The notes: a model not told the origin generated them from the letters alone. 64,000 nt of DNA from Salvelinus alpinus (GCF_045679555.1 NC_092120.1:3969079-4033078), one strand, 5' to 3'. Shown: positions 48,004-59,224, counted from the stretch's first letter. Translations and numbers: made by a program.

Positions 48004-48710
48004 CTGAGGAGAGAAGAGGAGGACAGCTGTTGTTTATGACAATATTGGTTCATTACGACGATTTAGAAGAGGACAAACACAATCCACCCAAATCAACAAA
48101 CTCAAATGAGCTGTAAGGAGGCTGCCAACTTAAAGAGATGGCTGTTTTACAGAGGAGGTCTAGCAAACCTGGAGGCCAGCTGTAGAAAGGATAACGGCGA
48201 AGATAAAATAAACCTTTGATATAGAAATGAACCATAGAGCATTAGCTAATCTGAGGTGAGCACACAGAGCTTTTGAAACAGTAGGGGGATATTTCTCTTT
48301 GGTGAATTAGTGGGGACATGTCAACAAAGGATCTAACAAACCTGCAGCCAAACTACAGGAGAGAACCTCCAAAGCACACACACCTCTGAAAGGTCTTGGC
48401 TGCTCTACACAGTACCTCGCCCTAGATTGGAAATACACACTAGCCACTCCTTAGGCTCAGTATGGAGAGAGGCATACCGTAACCCTTATAGCTGCTTCAA
48501 GGTCAACTCTCAGTATGAAACTTTTCATTGTAATAAAAAGGGATGACCGGGTCGGACCTGAGACGGGTAAAACCATCATAACATGTTCATGTGAGCTACG
48601 TCAAGGAGAGTGTCATTCAACGGGTTAGCTCAAATATTTACCTCGCGTGTTTGTGGTTAAAAATGCTGATGATACCACAGCGGCTCTATCTCAGATTCCC
48701 CAAACGCCCG
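48004..48710 (-). promoter_or_regulatory. Putative zyx 5'UTR intron and first noncoding exon
   Basis: An acceptor (CTCCTCAG|ACAG) at 48003 lies 16 bases before the zyx ATG, so a 5'UTR exon must exist upstream. The best donor seen is CACGCGAG|GTAAATA at 48642. If correct, the first exon and transcription start lie between 48643 and the 35-bp array. Inference only; the GC-richer patch near 60300-60600 is an alternative. Confidence 0.35.
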
Positions 48711-49840
48711 TGGCCCTGTAGGTGACCCCTGGTTAAACAGAGACGTGGCCCTGTAGGTGACCCCTGGTTAAACAGAGACGTGGCCCTGTAGGTGACCCCT
48801 GGTTAAACAGAGACGTGGCCCTGTAGGTGACCCCTGGTTAAACAGAGACGTGGCCCTGTAGGTGACCCCTGGTTAAACAGAGACGTGGCCCTGTAGGTGA
48901 CCCCTGGTTAAACAGCGACGTGGCCCTGTAGGAGACCCCTGGTTAAACAGAGACGTGGCCCTGTAGGTGACCCCTGGTTAAACAGAGACGTGGCCCTGTA
49001 GGTGACCCCTGGTTAAACAGCGACGTGGCCCTGTAGGTGACCCCTGGTTAAACAGAGACGTGGCCCTGTAGGTGACCCCTGGTTAAACAGAGACGTGGCC
49101 CTGTAGGTGACCCCTGGTTAAACAGAGACGTGGCCCTGTAGGTGACCCCTGGTTAAACAGAGACGTGGCCCTGTAGGTGACCCCTGGTTAAACAGAGACG
49201 TGGCCCTGTAGGTGACCCCTGGTTAAACAGAGACGTGGCCCTGTAGGTGACCCCTGGTTAAACAGAGACGTGGCCCTGTAGGTGACCCCTGGTTAAACAG
49301 AGACGTGGCCCTGTAGGTGACCCCTGGTTAAACAGAGACGTGCCCCTGTAGGTGACCCCTGGTTAAACAGAGACGTGGCCCTGTAGGTGACCCCTGGTTA
49401 AACAGAGACGTGGCCCTGTAGGTGACCCCTGGTTAAACAGAGACGTGGCCCTGTAGGTGACCCCTGGTTAAACAGAGACGTGGCCCTGTAGGTGACCCCT
49501 GGTTAAACAGAGACGTGGCCCTGTAGGTGACCCCTGGTTAAACAGAGACGTGGCCCTGTAGGTGACCCCTGGTTAAACAGAGACGTGGCCCTGTAGGTGA
49601 CCCCTGGTTAAACGGAGACGTGGCCCTGTAGGTGACCCCTGGTTAAACAGAGACGTGGCCCTGTAGGTGACCCCTGGTTAAACAGAGACGTGGCCCTGTA
49701 GGTGACCCCTGGTTAAACAGAGACGTGGCCCTGTAGGTGACCCCTGGTTAAACAGAGACGTGGCCCTGTAGGTGACCCCTGGTTAAAAAGAGATGTGGCC
49801 CTGTAGGTGACCCCTGGTTAAACAGAGATGTGGCCCTCTC
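48708..49840. repeat. 35-bp minisatellite, about 32 copies, upstream of zyx
   Basis: Unit GGCCCTGTAGGTGACCCCTG then GTTAAACAGAGACGT. Copies are almost identical over 1.1 kb, with only a handful of single-base variants. Every unit has one ACGTG core. No spacers of unique sequence, so it is a VNTR. Confidence 0.96.
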
Positions 49841-51312
49841 TCTCAGTACATGTCTAACGTTACTTTCAGCTAGACTCTAGGCTGTTATAGTGCCCTACAG
49901 AGTATACAGTGCATTCGGACTAATTCCCCTTTCCCACATTTTGTTAAGTTACAGCCTTATTCTAAAATTGATTAAATAATTTCCCCCCCTCATCAATCCA
50001 CACACAATACCCCATAATTACAAAGGAAAACAGTTTTTTTTGCAAATGTATATATAAAAAGAAAGACATACATTATGTAAATAAGCATTCACACCGTTTG
50101 CTATAAGACTCCAAATGAGCTCAGGTGCATCCTGTTTCCATTGATCATCCTTAAGATGTTTCTACAACTTGATTGGAGTCCACCTGTGGTAAATTCAATT
50201 GATTGGATATGATTTGGAAAGACACACAACTGTCTATATAAGGGCCCACAGTTGACAGTGCGTGTCAGAGCAAAAACCAAGCCATAAGGTTTTTTTTGTC
50301 ACTTCCGGGTTGGAGCGAGCGGTCGCATTTGCGCTTTGGTCCGCAGGTAGTATAACTTTTCATTACATTTCATTACATTCAATTATAGTACAACGGTTTG
50401 ATTTGTCTAATCTTAGCAATTTCTTCTTAGCTAGCTACATAGCCGTCTTTGTATCAAAAATAATTGCGTAATTATCGTATTACGTCGTCCTAACGCAGTC
50501 TACACTGCTATCTGCCCAGCAGCTAGCCAGCTAGCAAACGTCCACCGTCTACCGAATAGCAGCACTGTAGCAACTATTACACTCAACTGAACGACTTGAT
50601 TAGTGTAGTGTTAGCTAGCTACATAGTTGTCTTTGCTGTCTTCGTATCCAAGATAATTGTGTAGTTTAGAGTGTGTAGTTTTAGAGTGATTATCTTAAAT
50701 TTACCGAGGTTAGCTAGCCAGCTATTTGTCGTCCTTAACATAGGAGACACTGCTAGCTAGCCAACAGCTAGCCAACGTCTACCGAATAGAACTTCCGCAC
50801 TCAACAACCCGGTCGCATTCCGCTTCGCTCCACAGGTAGTATCACATTTTCATTTCATTTCATTACAGTACAACGGTTGGATTTGTTTGATCGTAGCTAG
50901 CTACACAGCTAGCTACATAGCCGTCTTTGTATCAAAGATAATTGTGTAGTCTAGAGCGATTTTCTAGGTTAGCTAGCCAGCTACTGTCGTTCTTTTAACG
51001 CAACGTAACGTAATCAACACTGCTAGCTAGCCAGCTAGCCCCCGAATAGCAGCACTGTAGAAACTATTACACTCAACGGAACGACTTGATTAGTGTAGTG
51101 TCAACAACGCAGCCACTGCCAGCTAGCCTACAAAGTCAACAACGCAGCCACTGCCAGCTAGCCTACTTCAGCAGTACTGTATCATCTTAATCATTCTAGT
51201 CAATAAGATTCTTGCTACGTAAGCTTAACTTTCTGAACATTCGAGACGCGTAGTCCACTTGTCATTCCAATCTCCTTTGCATTAGCTTAGTCTCTTCTGT
51301 AGCCTGTCAACT

Positions 51313-54252
51313 ATGTGTCTGTCTATCCCTGTTCTCTCCTCTCTGCACAGACCATACAAACGCTCCACACCGCGTGGCCGCGGCCACCCTAATCTGGTGG
51401 TCCCAGCACGCACGACCCACGTGGAGTTCCAGGTCTCCGGTAGCCTCTGGAACTGCCGATCTGCGGCCAACAAGGCAGAGTTCATCTCAGCCTATGCCTC
51501 CCTCCAGTCCCTCGACTTCTTGGCACTGACGGAAACATGGATCACCACAGATAACACTGCTACTCCTACTGCTCTCTCTTCGTCCGCCCACGTGTTCTCG
51601 CACACCCCGAGAGCTTCTGGTCAGCGGGGTGGTGGCACCGGGATCCTCATCTCTCCCAAGTGGTCATTCTCTCTTTCTCCCCTTACCCATCTGTCTATCG
51701 CCTCCTTTGAATTCCATGCTGTCACAGTTACCAGCCCTTTCAAGCTTAACATCCTTATCATTTATCGCCCTCCAGGTTCCCTCGGAGAGTTCATCAATGA
51801 GCTTGATGCCTTGATAAGCTACTTTCCTGAGGACGGCTCACCTCTCACAGTTCTGGGCGACTTTAACCTCCCCACGTCTACCTTTGACTCATTCCTCTCT
51901 GCCTCCTTCTTTCCACTCCTCTCCTCTTTTGACCTCACCCTCTCACCTTCCCCCCCTACTCACAAGGCAGGCAATACGCTCGACCTCATCTTTACTAGAT
52001 GCTGTTCTTCCACTAACCTCATTGCAACTCCCCTCCAAGTCTCCGACCACTACCTTGTATCCTTTTCCCTCTCGCTCTCATCCAACACTTCCCACACTGC
52101 CCCTACTCGGATGGTATCGCGCCGTCCCAACCTTCGCTCTCTCTCCCCCGCTACCCTCTCCTCTTCCATCCTATCATCTCTTCCCTCTGCTCAAACCTTC
52201 TCCAACCTATCTCCTGATTCTGCCTCCTCAACCCTCCTCTCCTCCCTTTCTGCATCCTTTGATTCTCTATGTCCCCTATCCTCCAGGCCGGCTCGGTCCT
52301 CCCCTCCCGCTCCGTGGCTCGACGACTCACTGCGAGCTCACAGAACAGGGCTCCGGGCAGCCGAGCGGAAATGGAGGAAAACTCGCCTCCCTGCGGACCT
52401 GGCATCCTTTCACTCCCTCCTCTCTACATTTTCCTCTTCTGTCTCTGCTGCTAAAGCCACTTTCTACCACTCTAAATTCCAAGCATCTGCCTCTAACCCT
52501 AGGAAGCTCTTTGCCACCTTCTCCTCCCTCCTGAATCCTCCTCTCCCCCCCCCCCCCTCCTCCCTCTCTGCAGATGACTTCGTCAACCATTTTGAAAAGA
52601 AGGTCGACGACATCCGATCCTCGTTTGCTAAGTCAAACGACACCGCTGGTTCTGCTCACACTGCCCTACCCTGTGCTCTGACCTCTTTCTCCCCTCTCTC
52701 TCCAGATGAAATCTCGCGTCTTGTGACGGCCGGCCGCCCAACAACCTGCCCGCTTGACCCTATCCCCTCCTCTCTTCTCCAGACCATTTCCGGAGACCTT
52801 CTCCCTTACCTCACCTCGCTCATCAACTCATCCCTGACCGCTGGCTACGTCCCTTCCGTCTTCAAGAGAGCGAGAGTTGCACCCCTTCTGAAAAAACCTA
52901 CACTCGATCCCTCCGATGTCAACAACTACAGACCAGTATCCCTTCTTTCTTTTCTCTCCAAAACTCTTGAACGTGCCGTCCTTGGCCAGCTCTCCCGCTA
53001 TCTCTCTCAGAATGACCTTCTTGATCCAAATCAGTCAGGTTTCAAGACTAGTCATTCAACTGAGACTGCTCTTCTCTGTATCACGGAGGCGCTCCGCACT
53101 GCTAAAGCTAACTCTCTCTCCTCTGCTCTCATCCTTCTAGACCTATCGGCTGCCTTCGATACTGTGAACCATCAGATCCTCCTCTCCACCCTCTCCGAGT
53201 TGGGCATCTCCGGCGCGGCCCACGCTTGGATTGCGTCCTACCTGACAGGTCGCTCCTACCAGGTGGCGTGGCGAGAATCTGTCTCCTCACCACGTGCTCT
53301 CACCACTGGTGTCCCCCAGGGCTCTGTTCTAGGCCCTCTCCTATTCTCGCTATACACCAAGTCACTTGGCTCTGTCATAACCTCACATGGTCTCTCCTAT
53401 CATTGCTATGCAGACGACACACAACTAATCTTCTCCTTTCCCCCTTCTGATGACCAGGTGGCGAATCGCATCTCTGCATGTCTGGCAGACAAATCAGTGT
53501 GGATGACGGATCACCACCTCAAGCTGAACCTCGGCAAGACGGAGCTGCTCTTCCTCCCGGGGAAGGACTGCCCGTTCCATGATCTCGCCATCACGGTTGA
53601 CAACTCCATTGTGTCCTCCTCCCAGAGCGCTAAGAACCTTGGCGTGATCCTGGACAACACCCTGTCGTTCTCAACTAACATCAAGGCGGTGGCCCGTTCC
53701 TGTAGGTTCATGCTCTACAACATCCGCAGAGTACGACCCTGCCTCACACAGGAAGCGGCGCAGGTCCTAATCCAGGCACTTGTCATCTCCCGTCTGGATT
53801 ACTGCAACTCGCTGTTGGCTGGGCTCCCTGCCTGTGCCATTAAACCCCTACAACTCATCCAGAACGCCGCAGCCCGTCTGGTGTTCAACCTTCCCAAGTT
53901 CTCTCACGTCACCCCGCTCCTCCGCTCTCTCCACTGGCTTCCAGTTGAAGCTCGCATCCGCTACAAGACCATGGTGCTTGCCTACGGAGCTGTGAGGGGA
54001 AGGGCACCTCCGTACCTTCAGGCTCTGATCAGGCCCTACACCCAAACAAGGGCACTGCGTTCATCCACCTCTGGCCTGCTCGCCTCCCTACCACTGAGGA
54101 AGTACAGTTCCCGCTCAGCCCAGTCAAAACTGTTCGCTGCTCTGGCCCCCCAATGGTGGAACAAACTCCCTCACGACGCCAGGACAGCGGAGTCAATCAC
54201 CACCTTCCGGAGACACCTGAAACCCCACCTCTTTAAGGAATACCTAGGATAG
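51313..54252 (+). CDS. L2 LINE polyprotein: APE endonuclease plus reverse transcriptase, 979 aa
   Basis: Drives target-primed reverse transcription of the LINE. The apurinic-type endonuclease spans about residues 45-255, with SLWNCRSAANKAEF, LTETWI (catalytic Glu), YRPPGS, GDFNLPTS and SDHYLVSF (catalytic His). A proline/serine-rich linker follows. The reverse transcriptase occupies about residues 510-780, with NNYRPVSLLSFLSKTLE, LLDLSAAFDTVNH (first catalytic Asp near 610), GVPQGSVLGPLLFSLYT, YADDTQL (699-702) and KNLGVILDN. A C-terminal domain of about 190 residues includes RPYTQTRALRSS. No stop or frameshift is seen and every catalytic motif is present, so the copy could be competent. The chosen ATG leaves about 45 residues before the endonuclease. 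Confidence 0.93.
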   Translation: MCLSIPVLSSLHRPYKRSTPRGRGHPNLVVPARTTHVEFQVSGSLWNCRSAANKAEFISAYASLQSLDFLALTETWITTDNTATPTALSSSAHVFSHTPRASGQRGGGTGILISPKWSFSLSPLTHLSIASFEFHAVTVTSPFKLNILIIYRPPGSLGEFINELDALISYFPEDGSPLTVLGDFNLPTSTFDSFLSASFFPLLSSFDLTLSPSPPTHKAGNTLDLIFTRCCSSTNLIATPLQVSDHYLVSFSLSLSSNTSHTAPTRMVSRRPNLRSLSPATLSSSILSSLPSAQTFSNLSPDSASSTLLSSLSASFDSLCPLSSRPARSSPPAPWLDDSLRAHRTGLRAAERKWRKTRLPADLASFHSLLSTFSSSVSAAKATFYHSKFQASASNPRKLFATFSSLLNPPLPPPPSSLSADDFVNHFEKKVDDIRSSFAKSNDTAGSAHTALPCALTSFSPLSPDEISRLVTAGRPTTCPLDPIPSSLLQTISGDLLPYLTSLINSSLTAGYVPSVFKRARVAPLLKKPTLDPSDVNNYRPVSLLSFLSKTLERAVLGQLSRYLSQNDLLDPNQSGFKTSHSTETALLCITEALRTAKANSLSSALILLDLSAAFDTVNHQILLSTLSELGISGAAHAWIASYLTGRSYQVAWRESVSSPRALTTGVPQGSVLGPLLFSLYTKSLGSVITSHGLSYHCYADDTQLIFSFPPSDDQVANRISACLADKSVWMTDHHLKLNLGKTELLFLPGKDCPFHDLAITVDNSIVSSSQSAKNLGVILDNTLSFSTNIKAVARSCRFMLYNIRRVRPCLTQEAAQVLIQALVISRLDYCNSLLAGLPACAIKPLQLIQNAAARLVFNLPKFSHVTPLLRSLHWLPVEARIRYKTMVLAYGAVRGRAPPYLQALIRPYTQTRALRSSTSGLLASLPLRKYSSRSAQSKLFAALAPQWWNKLPHDARTAESITTFRRHLKPHLFKEYLG

Positions 54253-54357
54253 GATAAAGTAATCCTTCTCACCCCCCCCCCTTAAAAGATTTAGATGCAC
54301 TATTGTAAAGTGGCTGTTCCACTGGATGTCATAAGGTGAATGCACCAATTTGTAAGT

Positions 54358-54374
54358 CGCTCTGGATAAGAGCG
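54358..54374 (+). promoter_or_regulatory. 3' hairpin recognised by L2 reverse transcriptase
   Basis: CGCTCTGGATAAGAGCG folds into a 6-bp stem with a 5-base loop, just before the TGTAA-type tail. UnaL2-type enzymes are known to bind this hairpin to start reverse transcription. Confidence 0.8.
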
Positions 54375-55431
54375 TCTGCTAAATGACTTAAATGTAAATG
54401 TAAGGTCGAAGGAATTGTCCATAGAGCTCCGAGACAGAGTTATGTTGAGGCACAGATCAGGGGAAGGGTACCAAAACATTTCTGCAGCATTGAAGGTCCC
54501 CAAGAACAGAGTGGCCTCCATCATTCTTAAAATGGAAGAAGTTTGGAACCACCAAGACTCTTCCTAGAGCTGGTCGCCCAGCCAAACTGAGCAATTGGGG
54601 GAGAAGGGCCTTGGTCAGGGAGGGAGAACCATCAGAAGGACAACCATCTCTGCAGCACTCCACCAATCAGGCTTTCATGGTAGAGTGGCCAGATGGAAGC
54701 CACTCCTCAGTAAAAGGCACATGACAGCCCTCTTGGAGTTTGCCAAAAGACACCTAAAGGACGCTCAGACCATGAGAAACAAGATTCTCTCATCTGATAA
54801 AACCAAGATTGAAGTCTTTGGCATGAATGCCAAGCGTCACGTCTGGAGGAAACCTGGCACCAGCTCTATGGTTACGCATGGTGGTGGCAGCATCATGCTG
54901 TGAGGATGTATTTCAGTGGCAGGGATTGGGAGACTGTTCATCTTTCCTTCAATCCTGACTAGAGTAAAGTACAGAGAGATCCTTGATGAAAACCTGCTCC
55001 AGAGCACTCAGGACCTCAGACTGGGGCAAAGGTTTAACTTCCAACAGGACAACGACCCTAAGCACACAGCCAAGACAACGCAGGAGTGGCTTCAGGACAA
55101 GTTTCTAAATGTTCTTGAGTGGCCCAGCCAGAGTCCGGACTTGAACCCGATCCAACATCTCTGGAGAGACCTGAAAATAGCTGTGCAGTGACGCTCCCCT
55201 CCAACCTGACAGAGCTTGAGAGGATCTGCAGAGAAGATTGGGAGAAACTCCCCAAATACAGGTGTGCCAAGCTTGTAGCGTCATACCAAAGAAGAGACAC
55301 GAGGCTGTAATTGCTGATAAAGGTGCTTCAACAAAGTACTGACTAAAGGGTCCGAATACTTATGTAAATTTGATAGATTTTTATTTTGAATAAATTAGCA
55401 AACATTTCTAAAAATCTGTTTTAGCTTCGTC

Positions 55432-55556
55432 ATTATGGGGTATTGTGATGTCATTATGGGGTATTGTGATGTCATTATGGGGTATTGTGATGTCATTATG
55501 GGGTATTGTGATGTCATTATGGGGTATTGTGATGTCATTATGGGGTATTGTGTGTA
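55432..55556. repeat. 21-bp repeat, about 6 copies, inside the Tc1 right end
   Basis: Unit GTCATTATGGGGTATTGTGAT; the Tc1 normally has one copy, so this is a local expansion. Confidence 0.93.
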
Positions 55557-55820
55557 GATTGATGAGGGGAAAAAACAATTGAATCAATTTTAGAATAAGG
55601 CTGTAATGTAACAAAATGTGGAAAAAGTCAAAGTGTCTGAATACTTTTCAAATGCACTGCATATAAAAGGCATTGATGGGTCCTAGTCAGAATCTCACCG
55701 CTGGATCATAAATAAGCCTAATGGCTTATGTCTAGAAACATGGTTTTGTCCATAATGTGAAATGCTTTCTTTTGTTAGAGTAACAACATATTTAAGAACC
55801 ATTGCCATAGTGATAATATA

Positions 55821-56016
55821 CAGTGGGGCAAAAAAGTATTTAGTCAGCCACCAATTGTGCAAGTTCTCCCACTTAAAAAGATGAGAGAGGCCTGTAATTT
55901 CCATCATAGGTACACTTCAACTATGACAGACAAAATGAGAAAAGAAATCCAGAAAATCACATTGTAGGATTTTTTATGAATTTATTTGCAAATTATGGTG
56001 GAAAATAAGTATTTGG
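55821..56016 (+). mobile_element. Tc1-like 5' end fragment
   Basis: CAGTGGGGCAAAAAAGTATT end beside TA at 55819-55820, same family as 9516-11114. It breaks off after AAAATAAGTATTTGG where the 34-bp minisatellite begins. Confidence 0.88.
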
Positions 56017-56541
56017 GGATCTGGGGATCTGCAGCCCGGGGTTAGGGAGGAGGGTCGGGGATCTGCAGCCCGGGGTTAGGGAGGAGGGTCGGGGATCTGC
56101 AGCCCGGGGTTAGGGAGGAGGGTCGGGGATCTGAAGCCCGGGGTTAGGGAGGAGGGTCGGGGATCTGCAGCCCGGGGTTAGGGAGGAGGGTCGGGGATCT
56201 GCAGCCCGGGGTTAGGGAGGAGGGTCGGGGATCTGCAGCCCGGGGTTAGGGAGGAGGGTCGGGGATCTGCAGCCCGGGGTTAGGGAGGAGGGTCGGGGAT
56301 CTGCAGCCCGGGGTTAGGGAGGAGGGTCGGGGATCTGCAGCCCGGGGTTAGGGAGGAGGGTCGGGGATCTGAAGCCCGGGGTTAGGGAGGAGGGTCGGGG
56401 ATCTGCAGCCCGGGGTTAGGGAGGAGGGTCGGGGATCTGCAGCCCGGGGTTAGGGAGGAGGGTCGGGGATCTGCAGCCCGGGGTTAGGGAGGAGGGTCGG
56501 GGATCTGCAGCCCGGGGTTAGGGAGGAGGGTCGGGGATCGT
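56017..56541. repeat. 34-bp G-rich minisatellite, about 15 copies
   Basis: Unit GGGGATCTGCAGCCCGGGGT then TAGGGAGGAGGGTC; purine-rich with several G-runs per unit. Starts exactly at the broken Tc1 end. Confidence 0.96.
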
Positions 56542-57261
56542 CCCCTCAGCCTAACTAAAGTAAACCATTGTGAAATTGGATCCAGAGATGATGAGACCCA
56601 TGGTGAGAACGTTTGGAACTTCAGTTGAATGACATCAACACCATGGTCTGCTTTTTCCTTTCCCTCCGTCTCCAATCTGCTCGCCCTTTCCCTCCCTAAA
56701 TCACTCTCTACCTCAACAACCCCCCCCCCCCCCCCCCAAAGCTCCCTCCTCTCATTTCAGCTGGATGACATCACCACGGTCTGTATTTCATAATCTTAAC
56801 TAGTTTTACAGCTTGGCTGTGAGGCGACATCATGTGTGCAGAGAGAGTGCTAAACTCATGCAAACCACCTACTGTAAATAATAGCTCATAGCTTATCGAG
56901 TACGTTATGATTTCCACGTGGTCGGTTGGTCGTCGGTCTACCAAGGAGGATTAGAAGACAATTCATTTGGTAGAGGAGATGATATTTGAGATGGTATCAA
57001 GGCCCAGACATCGATTGAAGCATCGTTCTGTGTTGGATGTGGATGGGACTATAACACTAAACACTTACAGTACACTGTTGTTTTACCACTGGCTGTCTGT
57101 GTTTACCTGAGAGAGACAACACCAACAATAGAAACTGTGCCAGACCAGTAAGAACACTAGTGACAAGCCAACAAGCTGCTTGGGACGATCGCGTTGGAAT
57201 CCAGATGCGGAGTATAAAACAGGCAGAAGCACTTGATTCTGAAAGCCACTCTTGAACTAGT

Positions 57262-57630
57262 GCTGGGAATTGCCAGGGACCTCACGATACAATATTATCA
57301 CCATACTTAGGTGAAGATACAATATGTATTGCGATTCTCACGATTCTATATGTATCGCGATGCGATACTGTGATTTTATTGCGACTCAATGTTCCAAACA
57401 TAGCTCTCACCATTTGTCTGCTGCAGGAGGACAAGAGAGAGTCATAAGAAAACAAGTTTTGATCAGTCATGGAAAAAAAGTGCTGAAAACAAATTGGCTC
57501 CTTATTTAAAAAGATTGAGTACAAGCTATGAAGGAAAAATGATTATTTGATAAAATTGCGATATTGTCAAAACGATACATCATCAAAAATAATATCCCGA
57601 TATGTAACTGTATCAACACCCCCACACACA
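57262..57630. repeat. Teleost dispersed repeat (ACGATAC/TATCG-rich)
   Basis: Begins CTGGGAATTGCCAGGGACCT and carries many TATCG/CGATA words; I recognise it as a common fish interspersed repeat, probably a MITE. Borders approximate. Confidence 0.45.
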
Positions 57631-58363
57631 CTATCTTGGACCCTAACACCTAACCCTATCCCCTAACATTACCATAACCCTAGCCCTAAATCAACAACAA
57701 AAATACTTCCTTACTTGCTCATCAGCTCTGACGCCAGTGTTGTCCTCTCTAGCATGGCCATCTAGTGACTACCCTACAGCTGCTAAAGCTCCATCGTTGT
57801 CCCTGAGTTTCAGCACAGACACGCCCAGCTCTTGCTGGGAAGCCTGTCTGTCTGTGACTTTGTCTGGGAGAGTTACTCATGCACTGACGACGCTCCTAAT
57901 TGAGTCTGATCTTACAGGTCACTAGCCTTTCAGAGGGGACTGGGGTCTCCCTCACAGCGTGGCAGTAGTACTATGTTAGGCTATACTGACTGAGTGAATG
58001 GGTGACGTATTACATTAATTGTATCTTACAGTGATCTTATAGAGGTCAAATGGCTGTGGCACGCTTGTGAATGGAATCCCCAGACTCCCACCCAAACAGT
58101 CACGCACACAGACGTAGTAAGACCAAGCCTGCTTTACTCTGAACAAGCAAGTTTAATGACAAATTACAAGGGGAGAGAGATTTGGGGAAATGTTATGCAT
58201 TAAGTATTATGAGGATAGCCTGGGTACCAGTCGGTTTGTGCCATCATTCCACTCAGGGGTCTAAAGTGCGACTGATTTGGTCGCATATGCAACATGTTTC
58301 ATTTTAGCAGCTCTGTGCGACTAGGAAAAAAATAAGTGGAAAGCCCAAAAAACTGTCAAAGAC

Positions 58364-59169
58364 TCCAGCCTCCCAAGTCAGACTGTTCTCTCTACTACCG
58401 CATGGCAAGCGGTACCGATGCACCACATCTGCAACCAGCAGGACCCCGAACAGCTTCTACCCTCAAGCCAAAAGACTGTTAAATAGTTAACCAAATAGCT
58501 ACCCGGACTATGTGACCCTTGCACTACCTTTTTTTGACTCATCACATACGCTGCTGCTACTGTTTATCTATCCTGCTGCCTAGTCACTTTATTCCTAGTT
58601 ATATGTACATATCTACATCAATTACCTTGTACCCCTGCACATTGACTCGGTACCCTTTGTATATAGCCAAGTTATCATTACTCATTGTGTATTATTACTT
58701 TTCTATATTTTCCCTGTATTGTTGGGAAGGGCCCATAAGCATTTCACTGGGGTGGGTATAATTTGTGGTATGTTCCAACAGGAATCTGTTCCAAAAACTT
58801 TGTAAATAACAAGGTTGCCAACAAACAACACATACAAAGTTGTATAGCGGCAGAATAAGATACCGGGTAGGGAGTGGGCTATTTCATTAAGTTTCACTCA
58901 CCACGTTTATTCTGAAAAGTGTCTGTCCTCACTCTGTTAGCCTATGGACAAACATTAAAAATAAGCTACGTGGTGAGTTGATGCCTATTCGGCAGCTAGG
59001 TTATTTGATCATGCAACTTTGTATGCGTTGTTTGTTGGCAGCCTTGTACTTTACAACGTTTTTGGAACAGATTCCTGTTGGAACGTTCCACAAATGATAC
59101 CCACCCATTTCACTGTTAATCTACAGCTGTTGTTTATGAAGCATGTGATGAATAACATTTGATTTGGCA
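58364..59169 (+). mobile_element. LINE 3' fragment interrupted by a MITE
   Basis: Matches the 3' end of the 32960-34549 LINE family: CTGTTCTCTCTACTACCGCA..., then GCATTTCACTG at 58739-58749, resuming at 59107 and ending near 59169 in AATAACATTTGATTTG. No coding remains. Confidence 0.75.
58750..59106. mobile_element. 357-bp MITE with about 95-bp terminal inverted repeats (Mutator-like?)
   Basis: Ends GGGTGGGTATAATTTGTGG and CCACAAATGATACCCACCC are inverted; similarity continues inward for about 95 bases (for example CCAACAGGAATCTGTTCCAA). Flanked by perfect 9-bp duplications ATTTCACTG (58741-58749 and 59107-59115). Long TIRs plus a 9-bp duplication fit the Mutator superfamily; no transposase inside. 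Confidence 0.85.
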
Positions 59170-59224
59170 GGTGACAATTTGCTTCTTGAAAGTCCATTAT
59201 CTTGAAAACTTGACTGCTGACATG

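Larger units (their letters stand above)
50291..54400 (+). mobile_element. Near full-length L2-clade LINE (UnaL2-like), coding frame intact
   Basis: 4.1 kb inserted in a Tc1 copy with matching TAAGGT on both sides (50285-50290 and 54401-54406). The first kilobase is a 5'UTR with about three partial duplications of a CTAGCTACATAGCCGTCTTT-containing block. One long frame follows (51313-54252), then a short 3'UTR ending in the hairpin and AAATGTAAATG tail typical of UnaL2 and its SINE partners. Uninterrupted coding and a full tail suggest a young insertion. Confidence 0.92.
49907..55659 (+). mobile_element. Tc1-like transposon split by an L2 LINE
   Basis: Left end CAGTGCATTCGGACTA next to TA at 49905-49906; right end ...TTTTCAAATGCACTG at 55659. 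Without the LINE and one duplication it is about 1.64 kb. Transposase remnants right of the LINE include [31 protein letters not shown] and SPDLNPIQHLW. The catalytic Glu of NPIE is Gln here, a stop follows SIML, and earlier parts are frameshifted. A 21-bp repeat has expanded near its right end. Confidence 0.9.

Noticed and set aside
48708-49840. CRISPR-like regular direct repeat
   Set aside because: Units are contiguous with no unique spacers, and the genome is vertebrate; it is a VNTR.
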